Counted from the first letter of the stretch, positions 31,061 to 40,975 are shown. The stretch: DNA of 41,146 nt from Purshia tridentata (GCA_003254885.1 QANT01007971.1:1-41146); one strand, 5' to 3'. Notes: generated by a model from the letters alone, not told the origin. Translations and numbers: made by a program.

Positions 31061-31204
31061 GTGAGTTCTCGGACCTTTCGAGTGTGTTTTCCGGGGTCGG
31101 GCAACCCCCGAGCGGGGTGGTTCCCACCGTTTCGGGTGTTTGTTGGATTGTTTGTGAACCTGTTGTGAAACTTGTTTGGTTGTTGGACTGTCTGGTCTTA
31201 ACAG
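31061..31204 (+). other. Intron-like segment 2 in LTR copy G (144 nt)
   Basis: It starts GTGAGTTCTCGG after TTGTGG and ends GGTCTTAACAG before GTACGCTCGGC. Confidence 0.65.
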
Positions 31205-31937
31205 GTACGCTCGGCTTGGGAATTGGTATTCCCGATGTCGTTATGCTGCCGGATTTTAGAATCCGTGCATTGGAGCCACAAAGGACACGAAGGGCAATTT
31301 AGTCTTTTCGCACGGTCACTGTGAGTGATTTAAGTTCAATAAATCTCAGATTAGTAGTTACTTGCTTGTTTGTGTGCCTATTTGATTTGGTTGCTGGTTA
31401 TTAGTTAAGAGAGGTTACGGAATTAGGATTGGAATACCGATAAATTAAGAAATATTTGAGGTTACAGAATTAAGAAATGGTTGGAGCTTTTGTGAGGACT
31501 AAGAAAGGATCAGTGATTGTGATTGAGGATTAACGAATCCAGGTGGAGAGTTAGTAAGGATCAGTGGTGGTGTTTGAGGATTAATGAGTTCAGGTGGAGA
31601 TTTTGATTAGGATTGGGATTCCCGGGGGTTTTAAAGTTATGGCTTTTTAAGGTGATTTAGTATGGATTTGGTTTTGGAAACTGATTTGAGAATTCAGTTT
31701 ATTCTCGGATAAAATTAAAGATTTGATTTTACTTATCCGTTTTTGATGACGTTGGTTCTTTAAGAAATGATTTAATATTAAGTTCGAGTTTTGGTTTCGA
31801 TGGATTTTCTGTTATATCCAAAAAAGGTTTTGAAAATGATTTTCGGTGATTTGAAATGGAAATATCATTTTCGGATTGGTACTGTTTTCAAAGCACCCAG
31901 TTGCTACTCGTTCAGTTCAGCTTCTCAGGTTATACAG

Positions 31938-32200
31938 GTCTTTGGGACCCATCACGGCACACACATAGGCTTTTGGCCGTGTGTCGGGATGCTTTGCCCT
32001 TTGGGGGCGGCCCTGCGTGCACGTACGGCAGTTGTTGGCCCTGCATGTGTATGACAGACCCTGGCTCTGCACATGTACGGCAGGATATTGGCCCTGCATG
32101 CGTACGGCAGGTCGTAGGCCCTGCGCATGTACGGCAGGATCATTGGCCCTGCATGCGTACGGCAGGTTGTGAGCCCTGCGCATGTACGGCAGGCTAGCTG
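31938..32200 (+). repeat. Hairpin block and seven-monomer ~27-bp array (copy G)
   Basis: Collinear with the copy B array, with seven GGCCCTGC(N)9GGCAGG monomers. Most differences fall within the loops. Confidence 0.9.
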
Positions 32201-33282
32201 GATGTGGATTGGGTGATGGTTTTACGCATCTTGTCAGTTTACAGTTGTTCTGGCGAATTATAGATTTCAGTTCATAATTGCTATTTTGAGAAATTGACTA
32301 GTTTTATTGATTTATCAGAGTTTTCAGTTCTTGTTTTATAAATTGGGACTTTGACCAGTTCTATTATTTTCTAAAAGAGTTTTGCAAATGGATTTTAAAA
32401 GCGGATTTCTACAAAGAGTTTTTAGTGGATTTATAACATGTTTTAAAGCTAGGGGAATCTTTAAGGGTGACAGTGAGATGTTGAGAATTTCTAAAATTAA
32501 AGGTTTAGGCGAGAATTGATTACTGGGGTTTGAGTAACAAAGGTCATTGAGGTTTAAGGGTAAGTAAAAGGTTTTGGAGTATCAGTTATTTTTAATTGAG
32601 GATTTAGTAAGTTATAAAGGTTATTGAAAACAGTGGAAGGATTAATTGAGGTTTAGGTTGGTTCGGAATGGATATCGAGGATTCTAAGATTATTGGAGGA
32701 TCTAGTGGAATTCTGAGTCAGGACCTTGTGGTGTAAATCGAGGTGATTTCCAGTTTAGGGAATCAATTGAGGATAATTGAGGCATTACAGTTTAGGGGCA
32801 GTGAATTTGATCGGTTTAGAGGATTTGGTGATCAGGTTAAGATTTATGATTTGTGATTGTGGTTTTACTGTGCTTGAGGCATTAAGATGGATTGTGATTG
32901 ATCATTTTATTTCAGTTAATTTGAGGTTTTCAGTTAGATTTCACTCACACGAGCTCTAGTGAGCTTACCGGGTTTGTGTGTAAACCCGGTGCACCTGTGG
33001 TTGCGTGCAGGGTTCGGTTTTGCAGGTTGAGCAAGCTGAGGAGGCAGTGGAGAAGAGACGAGGCAGTGGGACCAGCGGAAGTTTCAGAAAACTTATTTTA
33101 CAGTTTTATTTTTGTGTAAAAGGTTTTACACTTGGTTTTATGTGAATTGTTTTGTAAAGTTACAGTTGTGTTTTCATAAAGTATTTTATATTCATGGCTC
33201 ACAGTTTCAGAAAAAGGGCCCACAGGGAACAGTTATCAGTTTTCAGCAGTTTAGGCACGTGCCCGAGGGTCGGGGCGTGTCA

Positions 33283-34560
33283 AAGGCAGCTTCTCTTCTC
33301 CCACTTACTGCTATGGCGGCACAAACAACTTCTAGCCAATCTTCCTCACCTGTTCCAGTATCTCTAGCTCCTTCTCCTTCTGCTCCTCCTGTGCCTCCAG
33401 GTTTTTCTAGTCCTTCATGCTTTGTTTCCCCTTACTATGCTCCTCATTTTTCTCCTATGGCTAGCTTCTATACTAGAGGAAGGGGTAGGTACAATCATGG
33501 TGGCAGATACAATTCTGGGGGCCGAGGCTATCATAATGGATCTCATGCTAATTTCCAGCAGCATTCCAATTTCCAGCAGCATGCTGGTGCTTTCTCTGGT
33601 CCATTTCCAGGCCACAATCAGTCCCATGGTTCCTCCTCTGGTCTTGTTTGTCAACTTTGTGGCAGAACTGGTCATGGGGCAAAAACTTGCAGGTCCCTGG
33701 GTAATTTTCAGCATGGTGGTGGTTCTCCTTCCATCTTGGAATGTCAATTCTGTGGTAAGACTAATCACTCTGCAGACAGGTGCTATTACATCATTGGTTT
33801 TCCTGGTCAACAGCAAGCCACCCCTTCTCCAACTGCTATGTTTGCTTCGTCTACCTCAACTTCTGCTCCTACTCCAGTGCCATCTTACTGGCTGGCAGAC
33901 ACAGGGGCCACTAACCACATGACCAATGAAGTTCAGCTTCTAAGTGGGGTCACTGCTTATCCTACCACTGAGTCAGTTACCATTGGCAATGGTGAAGGTC
34001 TGCCTATTTCTCACATTGGTCATGGCAATTTAGTTACTTCTGCAGGTTGTCTTGCTTTAAAAGATGTATTGCATATACCAAGTTTAACTGCCCATTTACT
34101 TTCAGTCTATCAATTGTGTAAAGATAACAATTGTCTAATGTGGTTCGATGAACACATGTGTTGCATTCAGGACAAAGTGCAGGGCAAGGTGCTTTACAAG
34201 GGGCTGAATAAAGATGGTCTCTATCCTTTGCCACTCCATCTTCCATCTGTGTCTACCTCTTCTTCTCAGCCTTCTAATTCTCAGTCTCCTTTAACTGCTG
34301 CCTTTCTTGGTCAACATGTCAAGCATTCTCTGTGGCATCAAAGGCTTGGTCACCCTGCCAATGACATTGTCTCCCTTATGTTGCAGAAATGTAGTGTGCC
34401 TAGTCCTTCTGTGTCTGACACATCACTCTGTGAACCTTGTTTAGCTGTGCCATGTCCTTCTCCTTCTTGGTCTCAGCCTCCTGTCACCTTGCTATGTTGC
34501 AGAAATGTAGTGTGCCTAGTCCTTCTGTATCTGACACATCACTCTGTGAACCTTGTTTAG
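33283..34560 (+). pseudogene. Copia gag C-terminus, protease and integrase zinc-binding part
   Basis: The open frame runs from 33112 inside LTR G into copia gag, so its first ~57 residues are LTR-derived. It then shows a Pro/Ser-rich linker and a Gly/Arg-rich RGRGRYNHGG segment. Two CX2CX4HX4C knuckles follow (CQLCGRTGHGAKTC near residue 180, CQFCGKTNHSADRC near 213). The protease site is LADTGATNHMT (Asp near residue 263), and the start of the integrase HHCC finger is LWHQRLGHP...CEPC (about 408-440). After CEPCLA the frame enters the inserted 46-nt block and stops at 34560. The N-terminal gag (capsid) is absent. The product would carry RNA-binding and protease parts of the polyprotein. Confidence 0.88.
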
Positions 34561-37547
34561 CTGGCAAGTTTACTAAACTGCCTTTTCCTTTGTCAACTAA
34601 CACTAGTACAATTCCCTTTGAACTTGTACATTCTGATGTTTGGGGGCCTGCTCCCTCATCTTCCTTGGATGGTTTTCGATTTTTTGTACTTTTCATTGAT
34701 GATTGTACAAGGTACACTTGGATTTTCCCATTAAGAAATAAAAGTGAAGTCTTTTCGTATTTTCAGTCTTTCTCTGCCTATATTTCTAATCATTTTTCAG
34801 CTTCTGTCAAAACTTTTAGAACTGATGGTGGTGGTGAGTATATGAGTTTAAAATTCAAAGAGTTTTTGGCACTTAAAGGCATTAGTCATCAGGTTTCATG
34901 TCCATACACCCCTGAGCAGAATGGTCTCTCAGAGAGGAAAAATAGACACATAAGAGAAACTGCTGTCACCTTATTACAAACTGCTTCTTTGCCAAATCAA
35001 TTTTGGTATCATGCCTGTGCAATGGCAGTCTACCTTATCAACAGGATGCCAACAAAAGTTTTATGCCTATCTTCTCCATTTGAAAAATTGTTTGTCAAAC
35101 CACCAGCCTTGGATCACTTAAGGGTATTTGGTTGTGCGTGTTATCCTTTAATGAAGCCTTACAACTCCAATAAGCTTCAACCAAAAACAATTCAATGTAC
35201 TTTTCTTGGTTATGCCTTAGGCTATAAAGGTTTTATTTGCTACAATCCTGTTAGCAGCAAATACATTGTGTCTCGACATGTTCTATTTGCTGAAAATTCC
35301 TTTCCATATGCTCCACCATCTTCTCAGGCCTCTGTCATCTCTTCTCTGGTGTCCAATGTGCCTGATCAATGTTTTCAACCTTCTGTGGCTTGTTCATCAG
35401 TGCCATGTCTTTCTCCTTCTTGGTCTCAGCCTCCTGTCACCTTGCCTGTACCTATGCCTGTGCCTGCTACACATGTCTCCTCTCCAACTACAAGTATGTC
35501 TGCACATGGTGTACCTGCTTACGATGATGCCACAATTCCTGCCAGTTCTTCCACTTCAATTTCCCCCTATACTTCTGGTTTTTCTCCTCCTGCTCAGCAA
35601 AGTAATTTTGGGCAAATTGCATCCCCAACTCCTGATTTTGCTTCTGGTCAGTTAGTTGTTCAGCTTGAAGGTCCTAATACTGGGGTCTTGGTTAGCAATG
35701 ATCCTGATTTTTCTAATCCCATAATTCTGGAGTCTGTACATGCCAACATTCCACAATCTGACTCTTCCACTTTGCATCCTATTGATGGTTTGATTGGTGT
35801 CACTGTCAATAATCATAGCATGCTTACAAGGAGTAAGAGTGGCATCTTCAAGAAAAAAGGTTTTTTATCCACTTTACCTGCAAATTCTACTGATCCTTCT
35901 CTCACAGAGCCAACACATTACAAGACTGCCATGAAAATTCCAAAATGGAAAAGTGCAATGCAAGATGAGTTTGATGCATTGATTAATCAGCAGACCTGGA
36001 CTCTTGTTCCTCTTCCCCCTGAAAAAAATTTGGTTAGTTGCAAGTGGATATTCAAAATAAAAAGGCATGCAGATGGTTCAATTGCCAGACACAAAGCTAG
36101 GCTTGTTGCTAGAGGCTTCAGTCAAGAGCAAGGTGTCGACTATGATGAGACTTTCAGCCCTGTGGTCAGACACACAACAGTAAAAACCATTCTGAATTTG
36201 GCTGCATTTTTTGGTTGGAGATTGCATCAGTTGGATGTAAAAAATGCTTTTTTACATGGTTTGTTGAAGGAAGAAGTCTATATGTGCCAACCAGGTGGTT
36301 TTGAAGACTCTATCCATCCTCACTTTGTGTGTAAGTTGGAAAAATCCCTCTATGGTCTTAAACAGGCACCTCGAGCCTGGAATGAAAGGTTTACAGCACA
36401 CTTGCCTTCTCTGGGGTTTAATTCTTGCCACACTGATCCTTCTTTGTTTGTCAGAATTACAGAAACTTCAAAAATATACCTCCTCCTCTATGTTGATGAT
36501 ATCATTATAACTGGGGATAATGAGTCTGCTATTCAATTGGTTAAAGCAGAGTTGCAAAGAGAATTTGACATGAAAGATCTTGGAGATCTCCACTATTTTC
36601 TTGGCTTACAAATTCAGTACTTGCAAGATGGCTTGTTTATTTCCCAGCAAAAATATGCTAGGGAGGTTATTCATAAGGCAGGCTTAGATAGTTGCCATAC
36701 GCATACCACACCTTGTCAATCTGGTGTCAAATTGCTCAAGGATGCAGGAACACATCTGTCTGGTAGTGATATTTCTCTTTTCAGAAGTCTAGTAGGGTGC
36801 TTGCAATACTTGACATTCACTAGGCCTGACATAGCTTATAGTGTTAACAATGTCTGCCAATTTTTGCACAATCCCACTGATCAGCATCTGATAGCTGTTA
36901 AACGAATCTTAAAGTATGTGCAAGGCTCCTTGGACTATGGCATTACATATAAGAAAGGTAGGAATGCTGAATTAGCTCCTCTACAAGCCTACTATGACTG
37001 GACTGGTGACAATTCTGTGTGTCCTGCTTCAAATTCCTCTCTCAGTCTATCCAACACTTTGCAGGCTTATTGTGATGTTGATTGGGCAGGTGATCCCAAT
37101 GACAGAAGGTCCACAACTGGGTTTGTTGTGCTGCTCAATGGATCTCCCATTTCGTGGTGTAGTAAGAAACAACACTCAGTATCACGTTCTTCTACTGAGG
37201 CAGAATATAGAAGCATGGCAGATACCACATCTGAAGTGTTGTGGCTCAATAACTTGTTTGCAGCCTTGCATTTTCCATTGCCTTCTGCTCCTGTCCTGCA
37301 CTGTGATAACATCTCTGCTCTGGCTCTGGCCTCAAATCCTATTCACAATTCAAGGCTTAAGCATATCGAAGTTGACATACACTTCACTCGAGAAAAAGTG
37401 AAAGCTGGTTCCCTTGTACTGAAGTTTGTCTCTTCCACTGAACAACTTGCAGACATCTTCACAAAAGGCCTGTGCTCTCCTCAGCACTCTTATCTGTGTT
37501 CCAGCTTGATGATAGGACCTCATCATCAAGCTGAGGGAGGGTGTTAG
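34437..37547 (+). CDS. Copia pol: integrase, reverse transcriptase, RNase H
   Basis: The frame of 1036 codons opens in the inserted block, and true pol sequence starts with the second CSVPSPSVSD copy (about residue 24). The integrase core has Asp67 (HSDVWGP), Asp130 (RTDGGGEY) and Glu166 (NGLSERKNR), the DDE triad, followed by GYKGFICYNP. A Pro/Ser-rich linker lies at about 290-480. RT starts near residue 531 (CKWIFKIKRHADGS, KARLVARGFSQ), with LHQLDVKNAFLHG and YVDDIIITG (active-site Asp687/688). RNase H has YCDVDWAGD (~878), STEAEYRS (~919) and HCDNIS (~955), then LADIFTKGL. It would copy element RNA into DNA and integrate it. All catalytic residues are visible, but the frame is cut off from gag-protease by the 116-bp insertion. 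LQAY is repeated at ~36984 and ~37063, suggesting a small in-frame insertion before RNase H. Confidence 0.93.
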   Translation: MFSCAMSFSFLVSASCHLAMLQKCSVPSPSVSDTSLCEPCLAGKFTKLPFPLSTNTSTIPFELVHSDVWGPAPSSSLDGFRFFVLFIDDCTRYTWIFPLRNKSEVFSYFQSFSAYISNHFSASVKTFRTDGGGEYMSLKFKEFLALKGISHQVSCPYTPEQNGLSERKNRHIRETAVTLLQTASLPNQFWYHACAMAVYLINRMPTKVLCLSSPFEKLFVKPPALDHLRVFGCACYPLMKPYNSNKLQPKTIQCTFLGYALGYKGFICYNPVSSKYIVSRHVLFAENSFPYAPPSSQASVISSLVSNVPDQCFQPSVACSSVPCLSPSWSQPPVTLPVPMPVPATHVSSPTTSMSAHGVPAYDDATIPASSSTSISPYTSGFSPPAQQSNFGQIASPTPDFASGQLVVQLEGPNTGVLVSNDPDFSNPIILESVHANIPQSDSSTLHPIDGLIGVTVNNHSMLTRSKSGIFKKKGFLSTLPANSTDPSLTEPTHYKTAMKIPKWKSAMQDEFDALINQQTWTLVPLPPEKNLVSCKWIFKIKRHADGSIARHKARLVARGFSQEQGVDYDETFSPVVRHTTVKTILNLAAFFGWRLHQLDVKNAFLHGLLKEEVYMCQPGGFEDSIHPHFVCKLEKSLYGLKQAPRAWNERFTAHLPSLGFNSCHTDPSLFVRITETSKIYLLLYVDDIIITGDNESAIQLVKAELQREFDMKDLGDLHYFLGLQIQYLQDGLFISQQKYAREVIHKAGLDSCHTHTTPCQSGVKLLKDAGTHLSGSDISLFRSLVGCLQYLTFTRPDIAYSVNNVCQFLHNPTDQHLIAVKRILKYVQGSLDYGITYKKGRNAELAPLQAYYDWTGDNSVCPASNSSLSLSNTLQAYCDVDWAGDPNDRRSTTGFVVLLNGSPISWCSKKQHSVSRSSTEAEYRSMADTTSEVLWLNNLFAALHFPLPSAPVLHCDNISALALASNPIHNSRLKHIEVDIHFTREKVKAGSLVLKFVSSTEQLADIFTKGLCSPQHSYLCSSLMIGPHHQAEGGC
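34447..34562 (+). repeat. 116-bp templated insertion/duplication in copia
   Basis: Positions 34447-34492 copy 35400-35445 of the same element with one mismatch. Positions 34493-34562 then repeat 34377-34446 with one mismatch. The net insertion of 116 bp shifts the frame by two and separates the gag-protease frame from pol. Confidence 0.93.
37528..37541 (+). promoter_or_regulatory. Copia polypurine tract
   Basis: AAGCTGAGGGAGGG immediately precedes the TGTTAGC LTR start and lies at the end of the pol frame. Confidence 0.85.
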
Positions 37548-37764
37548 CTATTAAGTTTCTGTTGTGTAAATGAGCCATGCCACGTGTCATATTCTGATTA
37601 GCAGTTGTTAATCCTAGCTGTCAAGAATTAGTTAGAGTTAGTTAGGCTTGCCTTCAGGTCTATAAGGCTTCGACTGTACTGATTTTACACACACTGAATA
37701 ACAAATTATGGTTAGCAGATTTTCCTTGTTTTTCAACTCTGTTAAATTCTCTCAAGCTTTGACA
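37542..37764 (+). mobile_element. Copia 3' LTR (~223 bp)
   Basis: It starts TGTTAGC and probably ends GCTTTGACA at 37764. A TATA box (TATAAGG, 37661-37667) lies at about the middle, consistent with a U3 promoter. With the 5' LTR missing, the right end and target duplication cannot be confirmed. Confidence 0.7.
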
Positions 37765-38050
37765 CCGTAATTATTGTGAAGAATGGACCTACCAACGAAA
37801 CCAGCATTCAGCGACCCCCTAATAACTTGCCAATTTGTTCTTAGAATATCTCTTACTATATTTAATTTGTTTTAAGATCCATGGACATCAACATGATGAT
37901 CCAAACGTTGTTTAATCTATTCGTTGCATTTTCTTGTTGTTGGTTAGTTTGTCTCGTAAGTAATTCTTCTGAATAAAATCATTTCGATTTTAATAATCTG
38001 TCAAGAAAACAAATTCGTTAAGTACTTTCACTCATATATCTATGCATTCA
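37765..38050. other. AT-rich flank, nothing recognised
   Basis: No gene, RNA or repeat can be identified in this stretch. Confidence 0.5.
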
Positions 38051-38413
38051 GGTATATTCAATTTAGATTTTAATAAGTTTTAAAGAAGTTAATAAACTCT
38101 TATAGATTTCATGGATTTTATAAATTCTTATATAATTCTATGTAATTCATCATAATTTAAGGGGAAATGGTTGAAATTCTAATAGTATTTGTTATTTGAA
38201 CAAAATCCATCAAAATCTACCAAAATCCGCCACTTAATCAAATTCTTTAAAATCCATGAGTTTTTTTAACAGAGTTCTACGGATTCTATAAAATTTTAAA
38301 TTAAATACATTTAGATTTATATGGAATTTTGAAAATTCTGAATTAAATACACTTATTCCTATGAATTTTCATATTCTTTTTAAANATCCCTTACAATCTC
38401 AATTAAATACACC
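38051..38413. mobile_element. MITE-like AT-rich inverted-repeat element
   Basis: The left end GGTATATTCAATTTAGATTT matches the inverted right end GGTGTATTTAATTGAGATT, and the AATCCA/TGGATT-rich interior is also partly self-complementary. At ~363 bp it has no coding capacity. A target duplication is not clear. An ambiguous base is at 38385. Confidence 0.55.
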
Positions 38414-38586
38414 CAATGAGACTAGAATACAACTATGCAAATAAAATTCTATAGAATAACTTTTGTATTCGATCCATGGCTTCTGCTACAAAATTAAATA
38501 TTGTGACAAAGGTTTTGCAATGCAATGGGTAATTATTTAGAAGCAGGCAATAGGCATGACTATTTCAGCAGCAGCCTTAGTTGTAA

Positions 38587-38612
38587 AATTTCGGCGAAAT
38601 TTCGCCGAAATT
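38587..38612. repeat. Perfect 26-bp palindrome
   Basis: The left half is AATTTCGGCGAAA and the right half its exact complement, with no spacer. A further ACCGAAATT follows. Confidence 0.9.
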
Positions 38613-38862
38613 ACCGAAATTGCACTCCTTGGTTGTAGCCAAATTTTTTTCTACAAGTTTCAAAAGAATAAAAATGAAATACAATAATTAAGGGCCCGTT
38701 GGAATATTGGATTTGGATTTTGATTTTAATCTTATTTTTTGGATAAAAATTAAACAGTAATTTTTTATAAACCCCCTAATCACAAAAAAACTTTCTTAAG
38801 CCCCCACCATTTAGAAACTCTCCCAAAACCCCCTAAAATTTATAATACCCTATTTACCCCTC

Positions 38863-38932
38863 TGACGCGCTCTGACGCGAGCACTGACGAAAGCTGACGT
38901 AGCTGACACGCGCGCTGACGTGTGCATTGACC
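38863..38932 (+). promoter_or_regulatory. Cluster of seven TGAC(G/A/C) motifs
   Basis: TGACG occurs at 38863, 38873, 38885, 38895 and 38916, TGACA at 38904 and TGACC at 38928. Start-to-start spacing is 9-12 bp, close to one helical turn. TGACG is the core of plant TGA/bZIP (as-1-like) sites. Function is not shown. Confidence 0.35.
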
Positions 38933-38959
38933 TGCAGTATAACTGTATTTTCGAGATAC

Positions 38960-38992
38960 AGTGTAATTGTATTTATGAAATACAATTACACT
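38960..38992. repeat. 15-bp perfect inverted repeat with 3-bp spacer
   Basis: The arms AGTGTAATTGTATTT and AAATACAATTACACT enclose ATG. Confidence 0.92.
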
Positions 38993-39084
38993 GAAACTGA
39001 ATTTCAAGAATAAAATTACACTAAAAAAATAATTACAAATAATTACACTATTATTTTTCAACATAAAAAAAAACTTGTATGTCC

Positions 39085-39205
39085 ATAAAAAAAACAGTTA
39101 CACCTTAACTAAACCTTCACTAAACAAGATAGTTACGCCTTTGCTAAAAAAAAACAGTTACACCTTCTCTAAAAAAATAGTTACACACATTCGCTACAGT
39201 TACAC
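39085..39205 (+). repeat. Irregular AGTTACACCTT repeats
   Basis: About five copies of (A/C)AGTTACRCCTT-like sequence are separated by A-rich spacers. Confidence 0.6.
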
Positions 39206-39829
39206 AGTTTCACTGAAAAGCTCAAACTCGAGGCTGTATTTTTCGATCTCAAACTAAAATCCTAGGCAATGTTGCCATCATAGTCCAAATTTTTTTCCAC
39301 CTGCAAATTTAATTCATCATATTTCAGGGGCACAATTTCAACATAAACATATAATTACACTATTATCTCTATGATTCAACTTTAACACAGAAAATTAATG
39401 AATAAATCTTAAAAAACTAGCCAAAGTTGTATGCCCCAAACCTGATATCTCATCCAAAAAGCCAGGTGTACCAGATCATCTTCAACACAGATCTGGTACT
39501 TGAACGCCGCCACGACCCTGGGCTTCTCTCCTTCGAAATGGGTAGTGTGTTGGCGTCGGTACGTCGAGAAGATGACTCCAGCAGACTCGGGATGACAAGA
39601 AGAACCTGTACCTGGCAGTCCGGTAGCTCGTCCTTGCCGAAATCAACGGATTGTCGACGAGGGAACTCAACTCTGCCTAGACTCAATCTGGCGGTTTCCG
39701 GGCAAGTGGAGGGCAGGCAGAGGAAGAGGAAGAAGAGACTAGAAGAATGGGACCAATCTCATCGGCAATCGTTGTCAGACGATGGAGCATGCGCCGGCGA
39801 CTGAGCTCGGGAAGGGAAACCAGATGTAA

Positions 39830-39847
39830 GAGAGAGAGAGAGAGAGA
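39830..39847. repeat. (GA)n microsatellite
   Basis: An uninterrupted AG dinucleotide run of about 18 bp. Confidence 0.9.
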
Positions 39848-40045
39848 AATAGAAATGTGGTTATGTTTTGTCTAAGGTTATAATTGGAATATTAGAAAAA
39901 TAGAGGTCAAACTTAGTTGGATAATAGTTGGCTAGGGGGTTTTGGGAGAGATTAAATTCATAACAGGGGGTTTTGGGAGAGTTTAATATAAGCTGTGGGT
40001 TTAAGAATATTTTAGCTCTAGTTTGGGGGTTTTGGCATATTTGCA

Positions 40046-40640
40046 TAAAATTAAATATGAACATTTATATAAGGATTTCAATTTAAAATTGAAATATTAT
40101 TGGTATATAACCTGTGATTGGCTTGTAAAGATAGCCTATAAATGAGGCCCATGACCTATAAATTTACAACAACCCATTTTGAATTGTAATTTATATAAAA
40201 TCCACTACATATTGTTCAAAAAAGTATCAAATATTGTTCAACCCAAATATATAGGAGTTTCATAAGGTTCCAAACAAGATCAAATATTGTTCAAAAAAAG
40301 ATTCATCACCATTAAACAAATTGTTGTTCTAATATGTTTTCCACAGTTAGCTTAATTCAAACATGCAAGGGCTTCATATATCTTCTACACTTCAATCATA
40401 CCCATGTATAAAAAATACATTCAAATCACCTAATCAATATAGTTTGAATGAAAAAAGAAGAAGGTATATCTATAATTGATAATGGAGATAAATTACCTTT
40501 AGACGTATAAATGATCGCATTTGTATTCACTCTATCTTTTTGGCATCAGGAAGAGATTTCAATATTGAAAACTCTTATGGGTTACCAACCATCAATATCC
40601 ATACGGCCTTAAAAACTTGCATTCTATTAAGACTTGGTAT
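40046..40640. other. AT-rich non-coding stretch
   Basis: No gene is recognised. The phrase CAAATATTGTTCAA recurs three times (about 40207-40300) as a weak tandem repeat. Confidence 0.5.
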
Positions 40641-40648
40641 ATTTGAAA

Positions 40649-40975
40649 TCACTTTATATATACTTCCTCTCTTTTGAGTTGTGGGATCACTTTACTTGCC
40701 ATAAACTCCATTAAGATGTTTGCCACATTACCAATTACTTGTGCCACTAGATATGGTTTCTTTTTCTTATATGGTTGTGAATCACAAGTTGAAGTTGCTA
40801 AATGTATAGAGGCATGGGAGTTAGGAGTGAAATTACCTTCATTTGATTCTTCAGCCTCCATCATTTGCTCAGCATATCCAACATCTTCTGCCTCTTCACT
40901 AGTGGCCCTATTTTTCCCTCACAACATAACAATGTCATTCCAACTATCTATAACTTTGTTCTGATAAGTATGATT
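40649..40975 (-). pseudogene. Myb/SANT-like protein, C-terminal fragment
   Basis: The minus-strand frame, possibly entering after a TATCAG acceptor near 40965, reads NKVIDSWNDIVML, then a TGA stop (40919-40921), then GKNRATSEEAEDVGYAEQM. An acidic linker and a C-terminal helix-like part (VAQVIGNVANILMEFM) end at 40649. The WNDIVML-GK-RAT-EEAE pattern resembles, from memory, the end of the plant Myb/SANT-like DNA-binding domain (GKDRATG...AE) found in host proteins and in the second protein of PIF/Harbinger elements. The internal stop suggests a pseudogene. Upstream exons would lie at the window edge or beyond. Confidence 0.5.

Larger units (their letters stand above)
30130..33282 (+). mobile_element. 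Family 1 LTR, copy G (3153 bp)
   Basis: It is complete from TGTAACACCCCGCAC to CGGGGCGTGTCA. Flanks TGAGG and AAAGG/AAGGC do not match as a target duplication. Introns-like segments are at 30874-30953 and 31061-31204. An imperfect local duplication around 31504-31600 repeats AAGGATCAGTG...TTCAGGTGGAG. The array has seven monomers. Its right end joins directly to copia gag sequence, whose upstream part is missing. Confidence 0.88.
33283..37764 (+). mobile_element. Ty1/copia retrotransposon, 5'-truncated
   Basis: The element runs from mid-gag at the copy G junction through protease, integrase, RT and RNase H to a polypurine tract (37528-37541) and a short 3' LTR. The domain order PR-IN-RT-RH is diagnostic of Ty1/copia. 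The 5' LTR, primer site and N-terminal gag are missing. Apart from the 116-bp insertion at 34447-34562 the pol frame is open, so the element looks relatively young. I do not assign a copia lineage. Confidence 0.92.
38766..40045. mobile_element. Inverted-repeat element (~1.3 kb), possibly Pack-type
   Basis: The left end has ACCCCCTAA, TTTCTTAAGCCCCCAC and AAACTCTCCCAAAACCCCC. The right end carries the same phrases inverted (GGGGGTTTTGGGAGAGTTTAA, GTGGGTTTAAGAATA, TTGGGGGTTTTGGC), with the GGGGGTTTTGGGAGAG phrase twice. Between them are TGACG repeats, an inverted repeat (38960-38992), a TTACACCTT repeat zone (39085-39205), a GC-rich part (39480-39800) and a GA microsatellite. No transposase and no target duplication is seen. 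The GC-rich part has short open frames on both strands that match no family I recognise; it could be captured gene sequence. Confidence 0.5.

Noticed and set aside
19304..33282. Copies E to G as parts of one intact retrotransposon with a 5' and 3' LTR
   Set aside because: The sequence between them consists of unrelated elements and no gag-pol with matching primer site; only the 29938 stub follows a polypurine tract.
35266..35655. Leu-rich 129-codon frame inside copia pol
   Set aside because: It is a shifted frame of the integrase-RT linker; the Leu runs come from CTT/CTC repeats of the Ser/Pro-rich linker.
36981..37095. Near-duplicate LQAY segments before RNase H as a second domain
   Set aside because: Only the second copy (YCDVDWAGD) continues into RNase H; the first lacks the catalytic context and looks like a small in-frame insertion.
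39427..39804. 125-codon frame and overlapping minus-strand frames in the inverted-repeat element
   Set aside because: No family is recognised on either strand, and the frames overlap each other. It is kept only as possible captured sequence.
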